From Diplodia intermedia (Eukaryota; Ascomycota; Dothideomycetes; Botryosphaeriales; Botryosphaeriaceae), in the NCBI GenBank assembly GCA_021495925.1, contig JAKEKT010000095.1, forward strand, positions 80,320-144,319: a stretch of 64,000 nucleotides of DNA, given 5' to 3'. The position numbers were made by a program, and so were the translations under genes. The notes beneath the pieces were generated by a model. That model searched no databases. It was given only the letters and a program-made list of their open reading frames with translations, and was not told the DNA's origin. Shown piece by piece: positions 44,680-56,208 of the stretch; within the stretch, counting starts at the first letter, position 1, and each line of letters opens with the position of its first letter.

Positions 44680-47600
44680 GTTTCAAGAGCTTGGTGGAAC
44701 TTAAGGTTGATCGTCGCCGTTAGCCTCGGGCCACAACGCCGCAAGAGCATGGGCCACCCTTACCTTTTGATATCAAAAAGTTGATATGGCGTCTGACTGA
44801 TTGGACAGGGCTGACTCGAACCTGAAATCCGTCAACCACCACCACCCTCGATGTCGCTCGACGCGCCGGAGCTCACCTGTCCGGATGGCTTGCTGGACCC
44901 TTGAGAGTCTCGAACAATGTCCCGGGCGAGAGGGTCGGCTTGGGGATAGAGGAACTCCTTGGTGGAGCTGTATGTCGCGGAAGAGGAGGGCGCTTGGGAT
45001 CTTTGAAAGACAATTGGGATAGAGGAGGAGGCAGGCGCTGAGGATGCTGGAGATGAGACTCTGGCCGTCGCAAGAAGGGCTATTTATGCTGGACGAGGAC
45101 AAGGAGGACGACTACACCGACTCGACAGACCATGGCCAGCAGCCCTCCTGGTCGAAGGAACCTCCCGCTCCCGCCGTCAGTCCGTCGCCGCTCCATTATC
45201 GTACCCCACTCGCAACGGCCAACGATATTGCCACGATCCCACGGATCACCCCTAATGCCGCTAGAGGATCCATGAGGGCCGGCTGCAATGATACCCTAGG
45301 CCCGCGCCGGGCGTTCCAGACATGCAAACCCATATCACATTTGCTTAGGATCTTCGCCGAGGTGGCTTTTCTTCCGCGTAATATCTCCTTCTCCGGACAA
45401 AATGCCTCATGCTCCTGGTCCGATGCTGTTTGTTGGCGCGCGTTGAGGTGGCATTGACGCCTGCCGTCGAAGTCTATCACATTTGATGCCGGACGAAGGT
45501 TGAGATTATTGCGCCGAGCGTTCGTCACGTGGCTGACGCTCCATGCCGAACCATTCGCTGGCTTCCGTCGCCCGCCCACCGCTCGTAAACGATTGGCCAC
45601 TGCTCTCCTTGACGTCCGCTGTCTCCTGCTTAGTGCGGAATACCGGATTACGAGCCTGGCGGGTGTCCAACGGCTAGTTTCCCGTGAGCCCAGCACGGGG
45701 AAAGGAGAATGAGCCACCGAGACTTTTGCCCGGCGCCCCTTCGCACACGCTCCGGATGGGCTCGGCTCGACTGGCCCCCTCTGGTCCAATCTCGTGCCCT
45801 CGTCGACTCCGCGCCTGGGGCGGACACATTACGAAGGGGTTGAACGGATCCAGCCAGCAGCCGGATTTTCTCGACGTCACACCAACTAATCAGCGTACAG
45901 AGTCAGCGACCATGCACGGTGCCCCCGATCAATCTCTCGTGCTTCCATCTATGCGAGGACGGCAGTCTGGCTTGGCGGCGCCCGGCCGTCTCATACCCAC
46001 CGCAACCCTGGGTGCAGGCATCGTCAGCCAGTCACCTTATCTCGCCTTCCTGCAGGAGCCTTTCATGGACACGGCGCCAGCGGTCATACCATGGGCAACC
46101 GCCAATGCGGTCCAATTGACACAGAAGCCCGTGCATCATGCATAGCCCGGCCGCCGGTGCCATTTTCCTCAGCTGACCGTCTTCCCGCTTCGCTCGGCCA
46201 TGCACTGACCGTGCGGGCACGCATTGTTGGGCTGGTTAGTACATGCATGCTGACAGGCATTTTGGTGTTAGGTAACGGAGCTGGCGCGGGACTTATGCGG
46301 CAACTCGGCCGTCATCGCATATGGAAGCAAATCATTTGGGTTTGAAAGGAACGCTAGGCTCGACCGAAGTATGCCCCATCGGAGATCCTCTGACGTGGCG
46401 AACGCGGTTTGGTTGATCTCTTGAGGTGGCTTCCCTTTCCCGGGGTATCCATTCTCTTTTGCCATCGGAGAAAGCAAGAGAAGGGAGGGCAGGAAAATAA
46501 TCAATCAGCTCTTGCAGGGCCCGGCCGCGCGCCCACCACACGCTCGCACCAGGAAAAGCTTCAGCCTGGTTTGTGCTTTTCTCCGCTTTCCTTTTCCCAG
46601 CCCTTGCCCTTGGATGGGAGGCGGAGGCGATGGGAGGGGAGGGGTCACGGCTATACTACCCTAACTCACACACGGCCTTCCCCCCGTCCTTGCACACACG
46701 GCTTCACTACGCACTGGGAGGAGCTTGCAGCATCTCGTCCGAGCTGGACTAGGATAAACCTGCCCTACCTCGTCACCGACCCGCGCTTTTGCCCTGTCTC
46801 TCTCTATTCCATGCCGTTATCACGTCTCTCCCTTCCCTCCCCGTCTCCCCGTCCCCCCGACACAACAAGGATGATCAGGCCCTTTTCCTCCTCCTTGCCT
46901 GACACCAGCAGTTGCTGCACCGCGTTACCCCGCAGATGGTCATCCTCGTCTCATGTATGGACCACGGCAGCTGTCTTTCCGCAAAGCATTGACGTCTGAG
47001 GTGGCGAGCTCGTCGGCGTGCTGCATCATCATCACGCCTTTGCTCTCCCTCAATCGCCCGGCTCGCCTGACTTTTTTCCCGTCCCCAATTGGTTACATGC
47101 GTGTGCTCACCGCTTCCTCGCCCCTTCCTTCTATCTGACGCTGGCAATTGAAGGGGAATTGCGCGGATTCGGGGGCAGATATCGGCAAGTGATGAGGTCG
47201 GGATGCGTTGTTCGCGCTGCTCACTCAGCCTCGCTTGGCGATTTTTTTTTCTCTCCCTCCCTCTCTCCTCACCCCCCTCCCCGACCTCTTCAGTTTTCCA
47301 CCAACCCAAGAGCAGCGGAGGAAGGGCTTGCACATGCGCGCGCGAAAAAAAAAAAACAAGCAGTTGCGTGCCGTGGTGAGAGGTGGCTGAGCGTGCAGCG
47401 AGTAAGTAAGAGGCAGAGCTACCAGGTAGCTGCATGCCAATCGGCTCGACGGGAACGTAGTATAATAGAAAATGAGAAACAATAACCTGCGGGAGACGAG
47501 AAAGAAAAGACGTGCATCGTGAAGCGAACGAGAGGTTTGACAAGGAAAAAGAGAGTGCGCGCAAGGTCGTGGCATCGACGGTCGCAAAGCGCCCGGGTGA

Positions 47601-50600
47601 CGGCGACGGGGGCCGGCGATCGGGCGACGTTGAAATTTACTACATGCAGGCGAAGTTTTCGCTGGTGCCGGCGGCCGTCATGTGAATGGCATCGTCTGCT
47701 GGGTTGCTTGCAGCGAGCTTTGGATTGCGCACACGCCCACAAGGGCCGCAGGTGGGAGGTGAGCACGGGATTGTCACCTTGCGCGAGTGACAAGGCGCGG
47801 TGGGTTCCGCCGCGACGCGCCCGAGCCCACTTAGTCCCCTCGACCCCGGCCGGCCGGGGCGTCGCGCGCACGCACCAAGGCCGCCCCGAGTGCTGCTTTG
47901 CCGTGCCCACTACGCCTCGCGCACCGGCCACCAAGCCCAAGCCCGCTCAACCTAGAGAGACGAGAGAGCCCGATAGAGCGGGTACTAGGCTGGCGATGCC
48001 AGGTGGGAAGCGGTCCAAAAACTGAATGAGGGTAGAGGAAAAAAAATCCCAGCGCACGGGCTCGCGCGGAGAGGAGCCGGGCATGAAGCATGGGGGGCTG
48101 GGAGGTGGCTTACCATGCCCGGCAGCCTTGCTGCCATCCCTGTTCTGTGAGTTGAGTGCCCGTACTCCACTTACCGGACCAGCTGTAGCCTGTGCTGCTG
48201 CGGCTGCTGGTGGTGCTGCTTGCTGCTCGTGAGTCGAAAAGTTGTTGCTCAGCTTCACATCCTCACTCAATTGCTCCCGCCGATGAGCTGGGCAGTTGGC
48301 CGTTTTTGACGCCTCTCTTGCGTTGCTTACCTCACTCTTCGCACGTCGCCTCGCGCTTAGGCTGTAGCTGATACTTAACGTACATTGGTTCTTCTGGCCG
48401 CCGTGATGCGTGGCGTTATGGACAGCGTGCAGCCGGTCAGCAACCGAGCTTCGCATTCGAGATCAAACGGGAAGCTCCACTGCAGCATCTGCTGCCTGCT
48501 GCTGTTGGTCATCGCCCGCGAGATTGCTTGCTTGACGAAATGCTGCTGTGCTAAGTAACCGGGTTGTCCGGGAAGGTCATTGGATGGATTGTGGGGAAAG
48601 AGAAGGCAGGAGAAACAGCGGGCGGAGCAGCGGGCGAAGCGGCGTGGCGAGTGATCATGGTGGTGAAGTGGGACCCGTGTTCTGGAGCCAGCGGATCCGC
48701 AGCCCGTCTTTCGTCTCTGTTTGCCTGGCAGGTGAGGTTTTCCGTGGTGGTACAAGACATGTTGAGTGCTTGAGGCAAATGGGCTGGTGGAAAAGGCAGA
48801 ATTTGAGATGAAAATCGGGGGCGGCCCGGGTTGCGTGTTCACTCCTTCTACAGCTTGCTGGCCCTTTACCGGGGTATGTGCCAACGCGGGAGTTCCAGAA
48901 GCGGCGCGGATCCGCCCTTTCCCCAAACGAAGTTGATGGCAAAACACGCCCACGACATTCCCTTATGCTGCCCGTGTCCTGGCCGCTGATAGGCTTCTTG
49001 GATTGGGCTGATCGTGGTCGGACTCGGAAGCGGGGCAGGGGTGCTGTTCGTTCGTTTCCGTGCTGTTGGCTAGCTGGACGAGCTAGCCAGCCTTGCCTGC
49101 GTGGCTGTTGTGTAATGTGATTCTTTGTGTCCGTCTACCGGGGACCCAAAAAGGGCGCTGACGCCATCAATTGCGGCATGCTGCGCCAATTGCCCGCAGC
49201 GAGTGGTGTCTGGGGAAATTGATGGGCATGGAAGAGCGGCGGGCGTCGGTGGAGCGAGGGAGAGCAAGACGCAGGCAGATAGCCGTTGCAGACGGAGACC
49301 GGCAGGCGGGAGTGGGCGCGGGTGCGGCGATGACAGCAGCGCATCGGGCGGCGCGGACAGAGACCTGAGGGGTGGAGGAGGGGATCAAGTCGTGGCAGGC
49401 GGGCAGCTGGCGCTGGGCTGCTGGGCCCGGCCTGCCCGCTCACTGCTGCTTGCTGGCTTCTGGGCTGGGCTCTTCGGGCCTGTCTTGCTGGCCTGGCCGG
49501 CGTCGTCTTTGAGTGGCTGCGCTTGTCATGCATGGTCTAATGCAGGCTTCGCATGCAAGAGCAGCTGCAGCTAGGATTGGGCGAGTCGGCGGTGCCGGTG
49601 CGATTGGCCGGGCATGCCGTTGCGCGCACGCGTAGGTGCCCAGAGCGCCGGCGCTGAGGAGCGTGAGCGTAAGGGCAGCCGCGGTGAACGAGAGGGCGGT
49701 CGCTGCAAGCACGTTATCCTTCCGGGCGTTGGCTGCTCGAGTCGGGGTCGGGGCTTGGCTGCGGCTCTCACGCTGATGTCGCAGGAGGAAGGCAGGAAGG
49801 CGCGTCGCACAGCCAATCGGAGCGGGGCAGAGTCGTTCGCAGCGCCGGTGCGTAAATTGTTGCCGCCTGCCCGGCGCGTACTCGCGTCCGCCGCGGATCG
49901 TCAGGTTCTGGGCCGGCTTGAGCGCTGAAGCTTCGTCCAGCGGTCTCGGTGTCGTGCAGTTCTCGTAGCGCGCCTGTGTGGCTCCTGCTCTTGGCGGGGG
50001 AGGGGTCACGGCCATCGTCATCAGCATCTGGCTTGAGCGCTGGGGTGCTCGGGGCAGCCGGCGGACGGACCGCGTTGCGTGACGTGAACGGTGGGTGTTA
50101 TATGCAGCGTACACAGTATCAGAGGGCGCGCACACTGGGGAAGTAGCAGCGGTGCAGCATCTCGTCTTGGGCTGCATGTCCCGATCATCGTGTAAGGCGA
50201 GACAGTGCCTGGCCATTGACCATTGGCGCTGTGCAGATCCCGCCTGCAGACTCGCCGGGGAGCAGTCCAGCACAAAGCACAGTCTTCGCCCGTCGGCCCA
50301 TTGTCCTCGTCATCCACGTGTCTGGCCGTGAGCAGCAAGCAGCGCGCGTGTTCACCGCCGCCGCACCACGCCCATCCGCCGTCCGTTCTCGCCATACATA
50401 CATGGTTTTCCTCGCCCCGTTGCGCCGGCGAGTGCCCGCCGCGCACGCGGAAAAGCCGAAGGAAGGAGCAGGTCGCCGGCCGTGCCAGCTGCCACCGTCA
50501 CCACTCAGCGTTGATCCCCATCGAGCATCCGCCTGGGCCGCGGCGCCGCCCCAACCAACAAACGCACAAGCTGTCGACCCAGCCGTCGTCATCGGCTCTC

Positions 50601-53376
50601 TCTGACGCAGCGCCGGCCCATGTCTCGCGTTTTCTCGTCTGCTTAGGCCTTGTTCATCCCAGCACTGAGCTCCACTTGGGATAACGCGTTGTTGCGCCGC
50701 GCCTTGCTCCGCGCTTGCTCCCTGGCCCCAAAGCTCGTGCCCGCCGGTTGCTTATGCTCGTGCCTGCCTCGAGAGCGTTCGGTGCCCGCGCTTCGCCACA
50801 GCGGCGGATGTGCGCTGCCTCGTCACATCGTGAGGATCATTGATGGACCACACAGCGCGCTCCAGCACACGCTCCTCCACCCTCCGACTGGCGTGTGCTT
50901 CGCGACGACGAGTGAGTGACAGCCACGAGTGTGAGCTCTGCCTCGCGCCAGAGCACCTCCGCGCCCCCGGCCCGGCATCTGGACTTGTCGGCTTTTCGAG
51001 GCGTGCAAGCCCCACTCTCAACGACGGCGTCTACTGTCTCACCACCAGGCGAGCGCAGGACGAAGCGCCCGGCCGTGCATGAGACGCGACGAGGCAGCAC
51101 ACACGAATCTTTGCCTTGGGCGGAAGAGTGAGACGGCGGCTCATGCGCGTGGCTCGATGGCTCGATGGTCCGCCGGTGCCGCGCCTCAGTTCCTTCGCTG
51201 CCCGCACATCTGCTCGTCCGCCTTCCCTTCCCTTCCCCCTCCACTTGCCTCCACTCTCGTCGATCGAATGCCTGACGGCATACATTACTCACGCATCTGC
51301 GGCGCCACTCGAGCGCCGCCGGTCAGGGCCCTTACACAGGGTCCCCATAGCTTACGGATGCGTCGTGTGGGCAGCTTTCCTGTTTTAAGGTTGCCGGCTT
51401 CGTCGCACAATGGCGCCGCTCGTCCTCGTTGCTGCGGCAATTGCGAGGCGGTGAAGCATTGGGAAGTCTGGGTGTGTCGGGCACCCTGCAGCAGCAGCAT
51501 ATGTCGGTGGCAAGACGTCGATTGATCGAGCCGCCGAGGGTAAGAAGGAGAGCAGCACGGCGGACGTCTGGAGCGCGCGGGCGAAGGCGAGACGGCTCCG
51601 CGAGCTGCAGCGGGCACGGCGTGGCTCTGCGCTGGCCGTTGCGGTAGAGCCAAGGCGAGAAAGGAGGCGCGGCTAAAAAGAGCAAAGTAGGAGGCATCTC
51701 GGAGCGCAGAGCTGGTTCGCGGCGGCGGCTTAGGGTGCTACGACGTGATGGAGAAGTGCGCTGCACGGGCCTGACTCAGGATCCATGTCGATGAGCGGCG
51801 GCAAGCGAGACGCGGCACGATCACGTGCGAGGCTAAAACGGACTGTTCCTCAGACAGAATCTCCGCTTTTGCAGGCCCGGCAACGAAACGCTTGGGAGCG
51901 CGCCGCAGCCGTGAGCCGTTCGAACGGTCAGGCGCGGTGCTGACTCCGGCGCCGCCCTTTGAGCAATCAACGGCCGCAGGCGAGCAAGACACGCCGCTCA
52001 GTCTCTCTGTCCTCTCAACCCACAGATTGTCGTGCAAGCCCATTGTTCGCAGCGCAAGCAAGGCTGCGAGCATTGCCAACTGTGTGACGAGTTTCGCCCT
52101 CCACCCGCACGGCAGAGCCAGCGGATGCCGAGCACCGATCAGGACCAACCCCCCACCGCCTTCTTACCCGACGGTGACCGCTTAGCTCTCTCGTGGTTGG
52201 AGACAGTCGGAAAATCCCCAGACCTCGGCGCGATTGTTGCGATAGAGTGTGTTAATTGCCTCGCCCGCCGCGACTCGTCCTTGCATTGCCCCTCGTCAAT
52301 CCCGCCCTCCTGGCACAAAAAGCCGAGCAATTGCTGCCTGATTGCCTCCGGCGCGCTGTGTGGAGATATCTAGCAGAAAGCGGGTCAAAGCACCGCTGGT
52401 TCTGCGCCCTGCGCGTTTGTTCCAGCCACGCCAAAAGTCATCAGTAGTAGCTAGTAGCTGTTATCTCGGAGCCGCCAAACAAGCCGTTCCAGCGATCCTA
52501 ACCGTGGCGCGCGCCTGCTTATCCGCAAATCTCGCTGTCGTATGCGGCGCTTTCCCTGGCTAACCAATTGGCGTCCTTCACCATCGCGCTTCTGCTTTGG
52601 CTTGTCCAATCTGTGTTGGATCATGTATACGTAGGTTTCGCGAGTCGTTTCGTGTCGCGAGCGCGGCAGCATTGAAGGGAGGGTGGATCTGTCTCCTTCT
52701 CGTTCTTTCTGTGATGCTGACCTCGCACGTCACATCGCCGCGCCGCTAGGCATGAACACACCCCCGGTAGCGAGCGGATGTGTCTAGCCTTGCTCTACTC
52801 TGACACAGAACAATGCCCTAGCGACGACGCTCCCAGTTGTCCAGCCGTTTGAAGCTGCGCAGCGTGATATGATGGAGGAACGAATCAAAAAGGCAGAGTG
52901 ATGAACGGGTTTCTAGGTGTCCAATCTCATCCCACTGTCGGGGCTTCGCCCGCTGATCGTGATAGACAAATGACCGAAGGACGTGTGTGTAATTGTTTGT
53001 GCAAGAGCCGCAATTGTGGATCTTCTCAACGCTTTTTTTCTCCGTCTTGCCTCCCCAGCATGCGGGAATGCTCATGTGCCTCGTGGGCCATGCGCGACAT
53101 ACAGCATTTCTCATCACACATCCTTGACATGCACACGCCGCCGCGCATTTCCGAGAGCGCGACCCTGACCGTCGAACCCTCCTAATCCCTGCATCGTGGG
53201 AGCCAGAAAAAAAAAGAAAAAAGCATTCGATGCCCGAGAGTGGAGCCCTTTCTTCACGCCGCCGAGTGATGGCGCTACTGCCCTTTTTTCGTTTTCTCCA
53301 TCTTCCCGTTGTGATGCGGCGCAGCAGTTGAACTGAGGTCTCTCGCCCGTAAGCTAACGCCGCATTGGTCTTGGGG
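44680..53376. other. Long gene-free interval, right part
   Basis: Apart from the probable leader of the 44335-44679 gene (to about 45100), these 8.7 kb contain no gene I can support. The DNA is G+C-rich with normal CpG, so it is not RIP-mutated repeat. Many frames of 60-280 codons lie on all six frames, as expected by chance at this composition. The longest, minus 49440-50273, has no domain. A short frame at 45273-45196 (MDPLAALGVIRGIVAI) resembles the first exon of fungal STAND/HeLo-like proteins but has no continuation. Confidence 0.5.
44765..44778. repeat. 14-bp perfect palindrome
   Basis: TTTTGATATCAAAA reads identically on both strands, next to the donor of the candidate 5'-UTR intron of the Cys-rich gene. 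It could be a dimer-binding site or coincidence. Confidence 0.45.
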
Positions 53377-55305
53377 TCATATGATAGTAACATCCTGGAC
53401 CGCTTTGCTGTCGTCGCGCATCGCCTCGCCATCCATGGCCTTGTACACGAAGCACTCGCCGAGCAGCACGTAGCCATGCCCGCCGCCACCATCGCTGTCG
53501 GCGACGCCGGCCGGCCGCAGGACGAATGGGATGTCGCATCCCAGCACGACGAAGACCACGTCGCCGTCGCGGGTGCCGTGCGGCGCCAGACCCATGTAGC
53601 CCGCAGTCGTCAGGAAGAGCACGCGGCCGACGGCGACCCCCATTGTCGACTCGTAGTGCTGGTCCGGCAGGACCCACAGAGGGCTGGCGAGATCGTCGAT
53701 CAGGTTGCCCGACGAGCGCCTTGTCTGGTGCTGCGGGCGGTGTTGATGTGCTGGCGCTGCCGCCGGCGTCGAAGGCGGCGTCAGGCTGATGCCGTTGCGT
53801 TCCAGTATCTTCTTCAGCACCACCCTCGCCGCCTTGCCCGTCACCGGATACGGAAAGTGGTTTTGTGCCACGATTCGGTCGCATTCGGCGTACCACTGCG
53901 CGATCAGCTCCCGTTCCGCCTTCGCGTCGGTGATGGTGGTGAGGTTTAGGTTCACGCTGCCCGCGGCTCGCACTGTGTCGAAGAGCTTCCCCGGGACGGA
54001 CAGCCGCGAGCCACCATCCTGTACCCGTATCTCGCCGTACTCGTTGCCGCCGGCTGCGAAGGTCTTTGAGCCCCAGAAGCAAAATGGCCGCACTTTCAAG
54101 GGCTGCGTCCAGTCCGGAACCCATGATGGAAGCCTTTCGCTGCACGAAAGCGTCTGCCTCTGATTGGTGGCGCCGGCGCAGCACAACATGGTCATGATGC
54201 GGAGGTACTTGTCCCGGTCTTTCAAGCCCTCAATGCAACAATTGAAGTGGTGCGGGTTCGCTGCGCCGTATTCGCAGCAATGCCGCCGCTGTTGAGCCAT
54301 CTGGATCGTACGGGCCGCGAAGTCCACGAACACGTCTCTCGGAGTCATGCTGTAGTCAGGAGTGATATCATGCTCGCCAAGCTCGAGCAACGCGTATATC
54401 TTGTCCCGCTCATCCGTCGCGCCAAAGTGGCGACATGCCAGCATCAGCTCGAACAGATCAGGCCGGATGCCCTGCTCGTGCTGCTTCTTGATGCGGTTGA
54501 TGCGCGAGAACGGCAGCTCGGTCACCAGCTCCGAGTTGCGGACGTTGTACGCCCGGTACTCGTCGCAGTCCAGATAGTCCACAATCTTCCCCACCTCTTC
54601 CCACGTGAACATCTCCCTCCCGCAGTAGACCTCGATGCAGGACGACAGGACCACCTCTTGGATGACCCACATGCGGCCGAACCACGGACGCCGGAGGATG
54701 GCGGCGAGCGCCTGCCAGGGCTTGTTGCCAGCCCGTGGCAGGGCGCCGCCGCCGCCGCCGCTGCCGCCGCTGCCGCTCCCGCCGCACGACGTGCTCCAGT
54801 CGAACTTGAGGCCGGGGTCCTCGCGCAGCTTCTCGAGGATCTGCCCTGCGAGGCGCAGGCCGGGCTTGAGGTTGACTGGCTGGGACTGGGGCCCGTCGTC
54901 GTCGTCGCCGAGCCAGACGATGACCTTGCGCGCGGCCCGGTAGATCGCGCCCATCATGGCCACCTGGCGGCTGCGCTCCCGGTCGTTGCTCTGGTCGATG
55001 CAGAGCTGGTCGATCCAGAGCGACACCTTCTCCGTCGGGTGCCGGAAGCGGCGCATCGCCCTGGCCAGGTTGTCCGTGACCAGCAGCCGCCGGTCGTTGT
55101 TGCTGACCACGACGGGCTTGTCCGGCGCCGCCGTGCCCCAGGTGTACGACAGGGCGTCGTACTCGACGCGGCCGGCCGGGAACGCCTCGACGATGTCTAC
55201 GACGAGGCCGGACCCGGACGCGGTGGACGGCTGGATCTGGACCAGCCGCGTCGTGGCCGTCGAAGTCAAACGTTTGTAGCGGTAGGGAGCTTGCGTCTGC
55301 GGCAT
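53377..55305 (-). CDS. HET-domain protein (heterokaryon incompatibility type)
   Basis: One exon; the first ATG is at 55305, giving 642 aa. The frame is open 20 codons further but without an ATG. The N-terminal HET domain is clear: YDALSYTWGTA (residues 49-59), VTDNLARAMRRFRH, VSLWIDQLCIDQSND (95-109), RSRQVAMMGAIYRAARKVIVWLGDD, then RPWFGRMWVIQEVVLSSCIEVYCG and the later blocks DERDKIYALLEL and PDYSMTPRDVFVDFA. A Ser/Gly-rich low-complexity loop lies between the third and fourth blocks (GGSGSGGSGGGGG). The C-terminal half includes LPSWVPDW and the frequent HET-protein ending with GDVVFVVLGCDIPFVLRP and GYVLLGECFVY. HET proteins trigger regulated cell death after fusion of incompatible hyphae. 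No partner gene of the HeLo, NLR or patatin type is intact nearby. Confidence 0.93.
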   Translation of the reverse strand: MPQTQAPYRYKRLTSTATTRLVQIQPSTASGSGLVVDIVEAFPAGRVEYDALSYTWGTAAPDKPVVVSNNDRRLLVTDNLARAMRRFRHPTEKVSLWIDQLCIDQSNDRERSRQVAMMGAIYRAARKVIVWLGDDDDGPQSQPVNLKPGLRLAGQILEKLREDPGLKFDWSTSCGGSGSGGSGGGGGALPRAGNKPWQALAAILRRPWFGRMWVIQEVVLSSCIEVYCGREMFTWEEVGKIVDYLDCDEYRAYNVRNSELVTELPFSRINRIKKQHEQGIRPDLFELMLACRHFGATDERDKIYALLELGEHDITPDYSMTPRDVFVDFAARTIQMAQQRRHCCEYGAANPHHFNCCIEGLKDRDKYLRIMTMLCCAGATNQRQTLSCSERLPSWVPDWTQPLKVRPFCFWGSKTFAAGGNEYGEIRVQDGGSRLSVPGKLFDTVRAAGSVNLNLTTITDAKAERELIAQWYAECDRIVAQNHFPYPVTGKAARVVLKKILERNGISLTPPSTPAAAPAHQHRPQHQTRRSSGNLIDDLASPLWVLPDQHYESTMGVAVGRVLFLTTAGYMGLAPHGTRDGDVVFVVLGCDIPFVLRPAGVADSDGGGGHGYVLLGECFVYKAMDGEAMRDDSKAVQDVTII

Positions 55306-56208
55306 TTCGGCGATGATGTCGAGTTCGCTTCGGTCTTCGCACGCATCATCTTGCCCTACGATCAAAGTGGCCGTTGTTCTCGGAGTATAGGCCGCCCACG
55401 CTGCGGGTGATGTTCAGCCTGCACTTCGTTCCAGTGAAGTGTCACGTTCTTTCCCCCCCGAACCAACCGCAGACCGGCCCCTGTACCGGCACGTGGACGC
55501 AGCAGGGAACAAGGTTGTAATCAATAGCGGCTCGCGTCCGGGCTTTCGATGACCCGCAGCCTAAAGCACGTGATATCGCGGTCTGAAGGAAGGAGCTCGG
55601 ACGGTTTAATTTAGGACGATCGTCTGTATTGGAAAAGCAGGACAGTGGGCCCATCCGTCAAGTCGGATCCATGCGGGTATGGGGATTATTGAACGATCTT
55701 CCGTAGGCTGGGTCAAACGAGGGGCCGGTGGAACGGTAAGGGCGGTTGTTAAATGTAAAGATCGGTCCGGCGGTTCGTTCCTGCTCGGATCCTGTAGATC
55801 ATTCTAGCCAGAGCAATGCTTTCCGCAGATTCATTCCCCGGGGTAGACTACTCACTTGAGCTCCTACTAGACTGATCCCGTCCTTTTAAACGGGTGGCAT
55901 ATATACTGAATGATCTGCGTACTGCATGTCTATAGGTCGACAAGATACATGTAGGATTTTGAAACTCACAAGGATACGAGGCTGTTCGTTGCATCGAATC
56001 AATTTTCATTAAGCGCTCCCCGGGTATCTCATACGCTTGATAAATTACATGAAGGCCAAACCCCAGTATTCCACACGGATAGATTGCTTTATGAGGCCAT
56101 GTTCGCCCTGCCGGCTTGGTTGAAGGCACTACAAGACCCGAGTAAGAAACCTTTGATGAACCAGAAATGAGTGGATGAACGTGAAGTAAGGCGGCCCCCT
56201 TCAAACCC
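55306..56208. other. Intergenic, promoter of the HET gene
   Basis: This 0.9-kb stretch lies between the HET ATG and the stop of the upstream C3HC gene. A 126-codon minus frame at 55848-56228 overlaps the end of the latter and has no features. No TATA box was identified. Confidence 0.5.

Noticed and set aside
44808..44830. tRNA T-loop-like GGTTCGAGTC on the minus strand
   Set aside because: The flanking 5-nt stems do not pair and there is no A-box; the segment fits better as a UTR exon start.
49440..50273. 277-codon minus-strand frame in the gene-free interval, with a hydrophobic stretch
   Set aside because: At about 64% G+C one such frame is near chance expectation in 9 kb times six frames; low-complexity Arg/Pro/Ala and no conserved motif.
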